Assembly: GCA_036488725.1 (NCBI GenBank)
Contig: DASXHD010000139.1
Coordinates: 62,001 to 126,000, forward strand
Direction of reading: 5' to 3'
DNA: 64,000 nucleotides
Origin: DASXHD01 sp036488725
GTDB lineage: Bacteria; Myxococcota_A; Polyangia; Polyangiales; Polyangiaceae
Position 1 is the stretch's first letter, and each line of letters begins with the position of its first letter. The position numbers and the translations under genes were made by a program. The notes beneath the pieces are model-generated. The model saw nothing but the letters and a program-made list of their open reading frames with translations. It was not told the DNA's origin and searched no databases. Below, in pieces: positions 1-7,976 of the stretch.

Positions 1-653
1 TCCCAGAGGACCATCGCGAGCGACCAGATGTCGGCGCGCGCGTCGACGTCGCGCGACGCGCGCAGCTGCTCGGGCGGCATGTAACCGGGCGAGCCCAGCA
101 CGGCGTCGGTCGTCGTCACGCCGGGCGTCGCGTCGGCGAGCTCGTTCACTTTCGAGATGCCGAAGTCGAGCACCTTCAGAAACGGTTTTCCGTCGGGCCC
201 TTCGATCAAGAAGAGGTTGCTCGGTTTGAGATCGCGATGCACGACGCCGAGCGCGTGCGCGCTCGCGAGCGCTTCGCACGCTTGGAGCACGAGGTCGATC
301 GCCTCGGCCACAGGCAGCGCGCCGAACGAGTCGATGCGATGACTGAGCTCCTGGCCGTCGAGCAGCTCCATCACGATGTACGGCAGGTCCCCGTGCGTGC
401 CGACGTCGAGCGTGCGCGCGACATGCTCGCTGCGCAGCTTGAACCCGGTCTTCGCCTCGCGGAGAAAGCGCGTCACGATTTGCGGATCGAGCGCGCGCCG
501 CGGATGCAGGACTTTGATCGCGACGCGATCTTCGAGCGAGACGTGCAGGCCGACGAAGACGACGCCCATGCCGCCCTCGCCGAGCACGCGCTCGAGGCGG
601 TACTTGCCGGCGAGCACGTCACCCGAACGAATGGGAAGACCTTCGGGTCGCAT
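1..653 (-). CDS. Ser/Thr protein kinase, N-terminal part (cut by window edge)
   Basis: The reverse strand encodes the first 217 residues of a Hanks-type Ser/Thr kinase; the gene runs off the left edge. The start ATG is followed by a short leader and then the kinase fold. Visible motifs are the glycine loop GEGGMGVV near residue 26, the ATP lysine in AIKVL, the catalytic loop HRDLKPSN near residue 142, DFG near residue 165 and a PPEQ form of the APE motif near residue 200. It should phosphorylate Ser/Thr in cytosolic targets; any membrane or sensor part is missing. It diverges from the PEGA-domain gene with only about 20-30 bases between the starts, so the two may share a control region. The family call is firm; substrate and full length are unknown. 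Confidence 0.93.
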   Translation of the reverse strand, partial: MRPEGLPIRSGDVLAGKYRLERVLGEGGMGVVFVGLHVSLEDRVAIKVLHPRRALDPQIVTRFLREAKTGFKLRSEHVARTLDVGTHGDLPYIVMELLDGQELSHRIDSFGALPVAEAIDLVLQACEALASAHALGVVHRDLKPSNLFLIEGPDGKPFLKVLDFGISKVNELADATPGVTTTDAVLGSPGYMPPEQLRASRDVDARADIWSLAMVLW

Positions 654-672
654 GATGCAGGCCGTGACAGGG

Positions 673-678
673 TATGAT
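673..678 (+). promoter_or_regulatory. Putative -10 element TATGAT
   Basis: TATGAT matches the sigma-70 -10 consensus at five of six positions. It lies 7 bases before an in-frame GTG at 686 in the PEGA-protein gene, a spacing that would give a leaderless mRNA. If real, it rules out the upstream ATG at 674 as the start. Confidence 0.4.
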
Positions 679-1633
679 CCGCGGCGTGCGGCGGCAAATG
701 GCAAGTTGGTTGCTCGTCGGGCTCGCGCTCGGCTGGGCTTCGCCTGCGCGCGCCGACGATGCGGACGCGCTCATCGATCAGGGCCTCCAGCTTCGCGAAC
801 AGGGAAAAGATGCCGACGCGCTCGCGCTCTTCGAGCGTGCTTACGCCGAAGCGCCGACCCCGCGCGCCAAGGCGCAGATCGCGCTCGCCGAGCAAGCGCT
901 CGGGCGGTGGGCCGCGGCCGAAAAAGATCTCGGCGCCGCGCTCGCGTCGGACGCCGACCCGTGGATTGCAAAATACAAGGATGCCCTCCAAGGCGCGCTC
1001 ACGACCGCACGCACGCACCTCGGCGATCTCATCTTGAACGGCGGCGTCGCCGGCGCCGACGTGAAGGTCGACGGCGAAAAAGAAGCGACGCTTCCGGCGA
1101 GCGGACCGCTGCGTCTCGTCGTCGGGACGCACACGCTCGAGGTTCGCGCCGACGGCTATTATCCCTGGTCGCAGCCGGTGACGATCCGCGCCGACGCGCC
1201 CGCGGCGGTGAGCATCGAGATGCACGTTCGCGTCGAGGCACCCGCGATGCGCGCCGTCGTCGCGCCGCCGCTACTGCGCGCGCCCGAGCGTGTCCCGGTC
1301 TCTAGCGCGCGTCGCACGATCGGAATCGCGCTCGCGCTGTCGGCGGCCGCGCCGCTCGCGCTCGGCTTCGTCGGCATCGGCATCCGCGCGTCCGAGGTCT
1401 CCGCGTACAACGCCGACGCGACGTGCCCGGGTCTCGCGTCTGCCACGCAGCCCGCGGGATGCCAATCGCACATCGACGCGGCGAGCACGTGGCAGATCGT
1501 GTCGATCGTCGGCTTCGCGTTCGCCGGCGCGCTCGCCGCGACCGGCATCGTCGTCGCGCTCACCGCGCCCCACGGGTGGCGCGCGTCGGTCGCGGTCTCG
1601 CCGTCGTCGGTCGTATTGACGGCGCGCTGGTGA
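674..1633 (+). CDS. Exported TPR/PEGA-domain protein
   Basis: A 319-residue exported protein. An N-terminal hydrophobic segment ending near ASPARA is a likely signal peptide. Residues 28-115 are Ala/Glu/Leu-rich helices of TPR type, and residues 118-175 form a PEGA-like beta domain (VDGEKEATLPASGPLRLVVGTH core). After a linker come two hydrophobic segments around residues 215-240 and 275-300. PEGA proteins are common in Myxococcota, often next to Ser/Thr kinases as here, and are thought to sit at the envelope; the exact role is unknown. Start choice: the ATG used here gives the longest frame, but a GTG at 686 still supplies a positive n-region and fits a TATGAT box better. The ATG at 698 would remove the n-region charges. 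Confidence 0.8.
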   Translation: MIRGVRRQMASWLLVGLALGWASPARADDADALIDQGLQLREQGKDADALALFERAYAEAPTPRAKAQIALAEQALGRWAAAEKDLGAALASDADPWIAKYKDALQGALTTARTHLGDLILNGGVAGADVKVDGEKEATLPASGPLRLVVGTHTLEVRADGYYPWSQPVTIRADAPAAVSIEMHVRVEAPAMRAVVAPPLLRAPERVPVSSARRTIGIALALSAAAPLALGFVGIGIRASEVSAYNADATCPGLASATQPAGCQSHIDAASTWQIVSIVGFAFAGALAATGIVVALTAPHGWRASVAVSPSSVVLTARW

Positions 1634-1646
1634 TATCTCGAGACGC

Positions 1647-2987
1647 GTGACCGATCTCGAATCACTCTCGTCGTCTTGGAACGAATCCGGGCGTGCATAC
1701 TACACGGAGTTTTCGTCGCGCCTCGCCAAGCTCTACGCGGGCGAGCAGGGCGTGGACGCCGACATGAAAGATCCGCGCACCACGGAAATGGGTGACGAGG
1801 CGATGCGCGCGGTCATCGAGCTCAACGCGCAAGGCAAGTGGGAGCGCGCGCGCGAGCTGTTCGATCCCGCGTACACGCCGCTGCTCGGTTGGATCAAACA
1901 GTCGAAGCGATCGTTCGGGTTCGTGACGATCCTCGGACCGGACGAGCTCCTCGTGTTTCGCGGCGAGCCGTGGAGCGACGGGATCACGTTCCATTTGCAC
2001 GGCGGCAAAGCGAGCCGCGTGGAAGACGTGCGTGGGTTTTGTCGATCGCGCAATCGCGATTTTCTCGTGCTCGCACGCGCCGCAGGGCTCGAGATCCGCG
2101 ACGCGCGCGCCGGCATCGGCGACCTCGCCGCGACTCCGATCGCGACGTTGCCGTGGCCCGAGCCGAGCATCTTGCCGGGCGCCGAGAAGCCGCTCGCGAT
2201 CGAGAGCCTCCAGGTCTCGGACGACGGCAAACGCGTGGTCGTGAGCTGCTACCGGCAGGGCATCCTGCTCGGCTCGCTGCACGCGGGCGAGCCTGCGTGG
2301 ACGGTGCTCTGGCCCGCCGCGAAACCGTTCGAGAACGACGGCGATGACCTGCCGCGCGCGGGCGACATGACCCACGTCGCGATCTCGCGTGACGGAACGC
2401 GGCTCGCGTTCGGCTGCCAGGACCGCGGGCACTTTCTCGCGACGGTCGGCGCAGGCGGCGCGGTCGCGGCGCGCGGCATCGCCGAGCCTTTGAGCGAATA
2501 TCCGCATTACGCTTGCTTCTCGGACGACGGTCGCTTCGTCGCATTGAACGCGTGCCACTTCTACAACGGCGCGACGGGCTGCTTCGACTGGGATGCGTCG
2601 AACGACGACGACGAGCAGATGCCGTGCATCGACGGCGCGCTACGTGTCTACGCGGCGGCATGGCTCGACAAGCCGGTCGTCGACGCGATCCTCGGCCGTC
2701 CCGCGAAATCGGCCGGGTCGTTCGCGCTCGCGGGCAACGGCATCCTTCGCATCGTGAACCTGAAGGGCGCCGTCGGCGTCGCGCAGGGTTTCGGGTCCTC
2801 GGCGGGCAGCATCGACTTCTGCCCCGAGAGCAAGCGCCTCGCGCTCGCGACGTACGCCGGCTTCGTGCACGTCTACGATCCGTACGTCGAAGAGCTCCCC
2901 GGCCGCGTCGACGGCGTGCGCCCGCGTCGCGAGCTCACGCGCTGGGTTCTGTGGGAGCACCTTCCGAACGGGCCCATTCGGTGGTGA
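1647..2987 (+). CDS. Uncharacterised propeller-like protein
   Basis: A 446-residue protein starting at GTG, with no signal peptide and no membrane segment, so probably cytosolic. Its body contains repeated beta-rich blades of the type seen in WD40 or TolB-like propellers: VSDDGKRVVVS, ISRDGTRLAFG, FSDDGRFVALN and FCPESKRLALATYAGFVHVYD each pair a D-G-[KR] turn with a short strand. An acidic loop DASNDDDEQ interrupts the later blades. I recognise no catalytic motif. It follows the PEGA gene by 13 bases on the same strand and converges tail to tail with the next lipoprotein gene with no gap. A propeller scaffold is an inference from the repeats only. Confidence 0.72.
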   Translation: MTDLESLSSSWNESGRAYYTEFSSRLAKLYAGEQGVDADMKDPRTTEMGDEAMRAVIELNAQGKWERARELFDPAYTPLLGWIKQSKRSFGFVTILGPDELLVFRGEPWSDGITFHLHGGKASRVEDVRGFCRSRNRDFLVLARAAGLEIRDARAGIGDLAATPIATLPWPEPSILPGAEKPLAIESLQVSDDGKRVVVSCYRQGILLGSLHAGEPAWTVLWPAAKPFENDGDDLPRAGDMTHVAISRDGTRLAFGCQDRGHFLATVGAGGAVAARGIAEPLSEYPHYACFSDDGRFVALNACHFYNGATGCFDWDASNDDDEQMPCIDGALRVYAAAWLDKPVVDAILGRPAKSAGSFALAGNGILRIVNLKGAVGVAQGFGSSAGSIDFCPESKRLALATYAGFVHVYDPYVEELPGRVDGVRPRRELTRWVLWEHLPNGPIRW

Positions 2988-3794
2988 TCACCACTGATAC
3001 CAATCCGTCGATTCGTAAACCGGTTGCGTCACGCTCGAGAAGAGCGACGAGAACGCCGCGACGAATTGCGGGTTCGTATAGAACGCCTGAATGTTCGCGT
3101 CCGACGACCAGATGTCGACGCCGTTGAACTGACGCGCGTCGTCCTGCCCGAGCCACACGACGTGCGCGACGTTTCCCGCCTGCATCGAAGGCGCCTGACC
3201 GGCCGACGCGACTTGATTGTGCGCGGCTTCGTTGGTCGCGGCGTCGGACGAGCTCAGCGTGCCGAGCGCGAGGTGGACGTAATGCGGGTCGTACGCGTCG
3301 CCCGAGTGCATGTCGCCCCAGCTCACCCAGCCGGCTGCGCTCACGTAAAAATCGATCGTCGGCGGCGACGCGAAGAGCGTTCCGAACGCCTGCTGGATCT
3401 GCGGGTTCGCATAAAACGATTTCATCGCGGTCGCGTCGGTCCAGCGATCCATCGCGAGAAACTCGTTCGGCGTGCCGTCGAGAATGGCCGTTCCGAGCAG
3501 CACGGCGTGCGCGATGTCGCCCGCGGCCTTCGCCGTCGCTTCGCCCGATTTCGCGATCTGATCGTGCGTCGCTTTCGACTGCGCGAGATCGACGCCGGCG
3601 TCGCCCGCGCTCGCGAGCTCGCCGCGAACGAGCGCCATGTATTCGATCGGAGCTCCGGCATCGGCGTCGGCCGTTGCCACGTCGGGGACGGCTGCGTCGA
3701 TCGCGCCGCTGTCGGTCGTCGTCGTCACGTCGCCGCTGCTGCAGCCGAGCAACGCCGCGGCGATCGCCGCGCTCCCGATGGTCCACTTTTTCAT
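2988..3794 (-). CDS. Lipoprotein with two dimeric alpha/beta-barrel-like modules
   Basis: A 268-residue lipoprotein. The chosen ATG has a good Shine-Dalgarno GAGGTGA upstream and is followed directly by an n-region MKK, a hydrophobic stretch and the lipobox ALLGC. An Asp/Ala/Thr-rich linker follows. The rest is an internal duplication: each half carries an H-x-Q/H-x-V-A segment, a G-[DN]-[IV]-A-H-[AV]-V-x-L-G strand, a D-x-W turn and an F-Y-x-N-P-Q helix start followed by FxxLF. This layout resembles ferredoxin-like (ABM/NIPSNAP-type) folds, but no active site is evident. It diverges from the next lipoprotein gene across a palindrome-rich control region. Confidence 0.82.
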   Translation of the reverse strand: MKKWTIGSAAIAAALLGCSSGDVTTTTDSGAIDAAVPDVATADADAGAPIEYMALVRGELASAGDAGVDLAQSKATHDQIAKSGEATAKAAGDIAHAVLLGTAILDGTPNEFLAMDRWTDATAMKSFYANPQIQQAFGTLFASPPTIDFYVSAAGWVSWGDMHSGDAYDPHYVHLALGTLSSSDAATNEAAHNQVASAGQAPSMQAGNVAHVVWLGQDDARQFNGVDIWSSDANIQAFYTNPQFVAAFSSLFSSVTQPVYESTDWYQW

Positions 3795-3852
3795 CGTCGT
3801 CACCTCTTCGGAAGTAACGACTCCCGCCGGACGCAAAACTCATCGAACAATC

Positions 3853-3866
3853 CGTTGCATGCAACG
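3853..3866. promoter_or_regulatory. 14-bp perfect palindrome, candidate operator
   Basis: CGTTGCATGCAACG reads the same on both strands. It lies in the 167-bp region between two divergent lipoprotein genes, about 45 bp upstream of a TAAAAT -10 candidate for the rightward gene. Its half site CGTTGCA recurs in the arms of the inverted repeat at 3925-3955. A dimeric regulator is the simplest reading. Confidence 0.5.
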
Positions 3867-3899
3867 TTGCACCTGCCTTCGGTGACGCGTGATCGTACG

Positions 3900-3905
3900 T
3901 AAAAT
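3900..3905 (+). promoter_or_regulatory. Putative -10 element TAAAAT
   Basis: TAAAAT matches the -10 consensus at five of six positions in an otherwise GC-rich stretch. A start point near 3912 would give a 5' leader of about 50 nt that contains the whole inverted repeat before the lipoprotein gene. No clear -35 hexamer is visible. Confidence 0.35.
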
Positions 3906-3924
3906 GCGGGCGATCGTGAGCGGC

Positions 3925-3955
3925 ACCTCCGTTGCAAAGCGAATGCAACGGAGGT
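3925..3955 (+). promoter_or_regulatory. Inverted repeat that buries the ribosome binding site
   Basis: A 12-bp perfect stem, ACCTCCGTTGCA paired with TGCAACGGAGGT, encloses a 7-base loop AAGCGAA. The 3' arm contains the GGAGG Shine-Dalgarno of the lipoprotein gene whose ATG is 6 bases further on. In RNA this hairpin would block ribosome binding; in DNA it is also a dyad with CGTTGCA half sites like the nearby palindrome. Either an RNA switch or thermometer or a repressor operator is possible. Confidence 0.55.
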
Positions 3956-3961
3956 TCTTCA

Positions 3962-5230
3962 ATGCGTAAAGCGATTGGTCTTGTCGGCACTTTGGTCTTG
4001 GTTGCGGCGTGCAGCGCGAACGTCGGGGGCTCGAATCCCGACGGCGGCGGCACGAATCCGGATGGCGGCGGAACGAATCCGGACGGCGGGCAATCGGGGA
4101 CCGCGAGCTGCGGGACGGGGACGCTCTTCGCGGGGAATCCGACGTACGACGGGCAGCCGTCGGATCGTCCGACGAGCGGCACCGGCATTCTCTCGGGGCC
4201 GCCGCTTCAGTGGCAGACGATGGTGTTCGCGGGGAGTCATCTCTACACGCGCCAAGAGAGCGAAGTGTGGAGCGTCGATCTTTCGGCCTCGAGCCCGGTC
4301 GAGACGAAGCTCGCGGGCTCGACGCCTGCGGGCTCGACGTACGATTTTTCGATGGGCCCGTGCTCGAGCGCGGCGCTCACGCAGCTCCGCGGCCTCGCGG
4401 CGCTGCCGGACGGAAGCTTGGTCGCGTCGGATTACTGGGCGAGCGCGATCGTGAAGATCGCGAACCCGGACAACCCTTCGACGTGCGCGGTGAGCTCGAT
4501 CGCGGGAAACGTCGGGCCGTACACCGCGATCGATCCGAGCGACGAGTCGACGTATCCGCCGAGCGGAACGGCCGACGGGCAGGGGAGCGCGGCGACCTTC
4601 ACCGAGCTCGGCGCGATGATCGCCGACGCGTCGGGCACGATCTACGTCGCCGACAAAACAGTCGTCGGCGGGCCGAGCACGGTTCGCAAGATCGACTCGT
4701 CCGGAAACGTGACGACGCTGCTCAAGCTCACCGAAGCCGACGGCACGCCCGACTCGATCCATAACTTCACGATCATGAACGGCAAGCTCTACGCGGCCGC
4801 GGGTGACGGCGCGAACGTCTCGTACGTGTTCGAAATCGACACGACATCGGGCGCGATGAAGATGATCCACAGCGGCGACTCGAGCGCGTGGGACCCCGTC
4901 GACGACGGCTCCGATCCGACCGTCTCGGGCATCACGAACGACGGCACCAACCTGATCGTCGCCGGTTACGGCTACGTTTGGTATCTCGGCCTCGACGGCA
5001 AGCTCACGCTCGTCGCGGGGACCGGCTTCGACATCGACAACTTTCCGTCCGGCTACGATCCGGCCGCGCCGCACCCGGCCCTCGACCTCGCGTTGCCGGC
5101 GGCGCTCGGCTCGGCCGATGAGAACGGCACGGGCTCGCTCTATCACCTCGCGTATCACGACGGCGCCGTGTACGTCCGCGGGCACGCCGACGGGACGGCC
5201 GCGTTCATCGAGAAGATCGCCTGCCCCTGA
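3962..5230 (+). CDS. Lipoprotein with NHL/propeller-like body
   Basis: A 422-residue lipoprotein. The ATG is chosen because it follows GGAGG and opens a clean lipoprotein signal with lipobox LVAAC. After the Cys comes a three-fold heptad repeat of the type GTNPDGG, probably a flexible tether. The remaining 370 residues are beta-rich with blade-like elements such as LRGLAALPDGSLVASDYWASAIVKI, and TIYVADKTV followed by STVRKIDSSGNVTTL, as in NHL or six-bladed propellers. Cys residues at 4-5 positions may form disulfides. It is likely a surface or periplasmic binding protein of unknown ligand. Translation may be controlled by the hairpin over its ribosome binding site. Confidence 0.85.
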   Translation: MRKAIGLVGTLVLVAACSANVGGSNPDGGGTNPDGGGTNPDGGQSGTASCGTGTLFAGNPTYDGQPSDRPTSGTGILSGPPLQWQTMVFAGSHLYTRQESEVWSVDLSASSPVETKLAGSTPAGSTYDFSMGPCSSAALTQLRGLAALPDGSLVASDYWASAIVKIANPDNPSTCAVSSIAGNVGPYTAIDPSDESTYPPSGTADGQGSAATFTELGAMIADASGTIYVADKTVVGGPSTVRKIDSSGNVTTLLKLTEADGTPDSIHNFTIMNGKLYAAAGDGANVSYVFEIDTTSGAMKMIHSGDSSAWDPVDDGSDPTVSGITNDGTNLIVAGYGYVWYLGLDGKLTLVAGTGFDIDNFPSGYDPAAPHPALDLALPAALGSADENGTGSLYHLAYHDGAVYVRGHADGTAAFIEKIACP

Positions 5231-5232
5231 TC

Positions 5233-5238
5233 TAGGAT
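5233..5238 (+). promoter_or_regulatory. Putative -10 element TAGGAT
   Basis: TAGGAT lies 5 bases before the kinase ATG and right after the stop codon of the preceding lipoprotein gene. The spacing fits a leaderless or near-leaderless transcript for the kinase/sigma-54 activator operon. Confidence 0.35.
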
Positions 5239-5243
5239 GCGCC

Positions 5244-6698
5244 ATGGTCGCGCCCGAACGCTTCGCCGAAGGTGCCCTCGTCGGGCACTTTCGGTTGGAG
5301 CGCGTCATCGGGCGCGGCGGCATGGGCGTCGTGTGGGCCGCGGTCGACGAGCGCGACGGGCGGCGCGTCGCGCTGAAATTCTTGGACGACGTGCGAAGGG
5401 ACGACCCGGTGAGCCACGCGCGCTTTCTCCGCGAGGCCGAGCTCGCGTCCAAGCTGACGCACCCGAACGTCGTCCGGGTTCACGCGATCGATTACACGCT
5501 CGAAGGGACGCCGTTTCTCGTGATGGATTTGCTCGAAGGCGAGTCGCTGCGCGCGCGGATGAAATTCGCGCAGCGGCTCTCGCCGAGAGAGTGCGGCGCG
5601 CTCCTCGCGCCGGTCGCGTCGGCGGCGCGCGCGGCGCACGAAGCGGGCATCGTGCATCGCGATCTCAAACCCGAGAACGTGTTTCTCTCGACCGACGGCG
5701 TGCGCGTCCTCGATTTCGGAATCGCCAAGCGCCTCAGCGCCGACGAAGTGAAAGACACCTTCACCTCGACCGGCGCGATGCTCGGAACGCCCGCGTACAT
5801 GGCGCCGGAGCAAATCTACGGCGAGCGCGATCTCGACGGAAAAGCGGACGTGTGGGCGCTCGGCGTCATCGTCTACGAGTGCTTGTCCGGCGTTCGGCCG
5901 GTCGACGGCGGCGTCGGGCAGATCTTGAAGGCGATCACGTCGGGCCGCATCGTGCCGCTCGCCGAGCGCGTGCCCGAGGCCGGCGCGCTCGGGCGCTTCG
6001 TCATGACGATGCTCGCGACCGAGCCGTCGAAGCGGCCGTCGATGGACGAAGTCGAGCGCGTGCTCGTCGGGCTGCGCGACGACGCGATGCCGGTCGCGCG
6101 CCGTCGCGCGTGGCTGGCGCCCGCGGTGGGCCTTTCTGCGGTCGCGATTGGGGCGCTCGCGATCGTACGCTTCACGGCGCATCGGTCCGCGCCGCCGGCG
6201 AGCGTCGCGAGCGAGAGCGTGCCCACGCCCACGATGAGCGCGTCCACGCCGTCATCGGTCGCGATCGCGCCGCCCTCGCCGCCCCCAACGGCTTCGAGCG
6301 CACGACAGACGTCTGTCAAAATTCAACAGACGTCTGTTGCTCCCGCGCCTGCGCCGGTCGCGCGGGCGCCCGAGTTCGACGTCGTGCTCGGCCGAGTCGC
6401 GGGCATGGGCAATCAGCCGACCCAGTCGGACGTGGTCGATGCCCTCCGCGCGATGAAGCCATGCTTGCCGGCGCCGGCCGCGGGCGAGCGCTGGACGATC
6501 GCGCTCGACGCGACCTGGCCGAAAGGCGGCGCGCGAACCGAAGCTTTCGAAGCGCGCCGCAACGGCGCTCCGCTCGCGAACGCGCAGATCGAGGCGTGCG
6601 CCAAACGAATCTTCGACGCCGCGAAAATCGCCGCGCCCGACGGACAAGACGACGCCGCGGGAACGTCGTACATACGCATGTCGGCGGGTTATTACTGA
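5244..6698 (+). CDS. Membrane Ser/Thr protein kinase
   Basis: A 484-residue Hanks-type kinase. The kinase domain spans residues 14-275 with glycine loop GRGGMGVV, ATP lysine in VALKF, HRDLKPEN near residue 139, DFG near 158 and MAPEQ near 187. A membrane segment follows at about 290-312. Next comes a Pro/Ser/Thr-rich linker and a C-terminal extracytoplasmic domain (residues 375-484) with two Cys, containing a motif FDVVLGRVAGMGNQPTQSDV; the function of that domain is not recognised. The start is the ATG that begins the kinase leader; longer upstream frames overlap the previous gene. Its stop overlaps the start of the FHA/sigma-54 activator by one base, so the two are coupled. The linker contains two identical palindromes. 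Confidence 0.95.
   Translation: MVAPERFAEGALVGHFRLERVIGRGGMGVVWAAVDERDGRRVALKFLDDVRRDDPVSHARFLREAELASKLTHPNVVRVHAIDYTLEGTPFLVMDLLEGESLRARMKFAQRLSPRECGALLAPVASAARAAHEAGIVHRDLKPENVFLSTDGVRVLDFGIAKRLSADEVKDTFTSTGAMLGTPAYMAPEQIYGERDLDGKADVWALGVIVYECLSGVRPVDGGVGQILKAITSGRIVPLAERVPEAGALGRFVMTMLATEPSKRPSMDEVERVLVGLRDDAMPVARRRAWLAPAVGLSAVAIGALAIVRFTAHRSAPPASVASESVPTPTMSASTPSSVAIAPPSPPPTASSARQTSVKIQQTSVAPAPAPVARAPEFDVVLGRVAGMGNQPTQSDVVDALRAMKPCLPAPAAGERWTIALDATWPKGGARTEAFEARRNGAPLANAQIEACAKRIFDAAKIAAPDGQDDAAGTSYIRMSAGYY
6304..6338. repeat. Two identical 12-bp palindromes, two helical turns apart
   Basis: ACAGACGTCTGT occurs twice inside the kinase linker, as GACAGACGTCTGTC and AACAGACGTCTGTT. The centres are exactly 21 bp apart. 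The segment encodes two QTSV motifs, with codons TCT, GTT, AAA and ATT that are uncommon among the neighbours. It could be an intragenic operator for the downstream activator gene, or only a 7-codon duplication. Confidence 0.5.
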
Positions 6699-7972
6699 TG
6701 GGCGGCGGCACCAAGAGCGACACTTCTCCGACGGATCGATCGTCGGACGAGCGCGCCGCGCCGATCCCGGGGCTCGTCGTCGTGATGGAGTGCGAGCGAC
6801 CGAGCGGCGGCGCGTTCGTCGCGCCGATCGGAAGCGGCCTTCGCGTCGGCCGCGGCGCCGTGCGCGAGCTTCGCGACGGGCGCGTCGAGATCCCCGACTC
6901 GCACCTCTCGCGCGAGCACTTCGAGATCGTGCGCGAAGGCGCGCGCTTTCGCGTCGTCGATCGCGGCTCCCGCAACCGCACGCTCGTCGCCGAGCGGCCC
7001 ATCGAGTCCGAAGCCATCGACGCGGGCACGCTCTTCCGCGCGGGTCACACGTTCTTCACGTGCGTCGCCGACGTCGGCCCGGCGCTCGATTGCGCGTGGC
7101 CGTTCCTCACGACCAACGCCGACTTCGCGCGCGATCTCGGCAAGCTCGAGCGCATCGCGCAGTCGCCGCTGCCGGTGCTTCTCCTCGGCGAAACCGGCAC
7201 CGGCAAAGAAGTCCTCGCGCACGCGCTCCATGAGCGGTCGAAGCGTCGCGGCGCGTTCGTGCCGGTCAACTGCGGCGCGCTTCCGAAGGAGCTCGTCGAG
7301 TCGCTCCTCTTCGGTCACCGCCGCGGCGCGTTCTCGGGCGCGACCGCCGACGAGCTCGGCTTCATCCGCACCGCCGATGGCGGAACGCTCTTCCTCGACG
7401 AGATCGGCGATCTCCCGCCCGCCGCGCAATCGACGCTCCTTCGCGTGCTCCAAGAGCGCGAGGTGACGCCGGTCGGCGCGTTTCACGGCGTGCGCGTCGA
7501 CGTGCGCATCGTCTCGGCGACGCACAAGCCGCTCGCCGATCACGTGCGCTCGGGCGCCTTTCGCGCCGATCTCTTCGCGCGCCTGCGCGGCTTTTCGTTC
7601 ACGCTGCCGCCGCTCCGCGATCGCCCGTTCGACATCGGCGAGCTCATCGGCCGCATGGCCCCCGCGTCGATGACGTTCAAGCCGGACGCCGCGTACAGCC
7701 TGCTTCGCCACGATTACCCGCTCAACGTGCGCGAGCTGAAACAAGCGATCAACGTCGCCGCGGTCCTCGCCGACGGCGTCGTCGGCCCCGCGGATTTACC
7801 CGAGACGATCGTCGGCCCCGCCTCGCGCGATCTCGACGACGACGACGCAGCCCTGCGCGACGAGCTCGTTCGCCGTCTCGCCGAGACCCACCGCAACGTG
7901 AGCCAAATCGCACGCGACATGGGCAAGGCGCGCCAGCAAATTCAGCGGTGGATCAAGCGCTTCGGAATTTGA
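6698..7972 (+). CDS. FHA-domain sigma-54-dependent transcription activator
   Basis: A 424-residue bacterial enhancer-binding protein. Residues 25-125 form an FHA domain (LRVGRG, then SHLSREHFEI and a D-x-GSRN turn), which binds phosphothreonine. Residues 135-365 are the AAA+ sigma-54 interaction domain with Walker A GETGTGKE near 163, the sigma-54 contact loop GAFSGA near 210 (usual GAFTGA, a Thr-to-Ser change), Walker B TLFLDEIGD near 228 and an arginine-finger region. A Fis-type helix-turn-helix closes the protein (NVSQIARDMGKARQQIQRWIKR). It is translationally coupled to the membrane kinase upstream, so the kinase very likely phosphorylates a partner read by this FHA domain. Target promoters are unknown. 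Confidence 0.95.
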   Translation: MGGGTKSDTSPTDRSSDERAAPIPGLVVVMECERPSGGAFVAPIGSGLRVGRGAVRELRDGRVEIPDSHLSREHFEIVREGARFRVVDRGSRNRTLVAERPIESEAIDAGTLFRAGHTFFTCVADVGPALDCAWPFLTTNADFARDLGKLERIAQSPLPVLLLGETGTGKEVLAHALHERSKRRGAFVPVNCGALPKELVESLLFGHRRGAFSGATADELGFIRTADGGTLFLDEIGDLPPAAQSTLLRVLQEREVTPVGAFHGVRVDVRIVSATHKPLADHVRSGAFRADLFARLRGFSFTLPPLRDRPFDIGELIGRMAPASMTFKPDAAYSLLRHDYPLNVRELKQAINVAAVLADGVVGPADLPETIVGPASRDLDDDDAALRDELVRRLAETHRNVSQIARDMGKARQQIQRWIKRFGI

Positions 7973-7976
7973 GCGA

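Noticed and set aside
4021..4095. A CTCGAATCCCG stretch resembling a tRNA T-loop, and short direct repeats.
   Set aside because: It belongs to the in-frame GTNPDGG repeat of the lipoprotein tether; no cloverleaf can be drawn.
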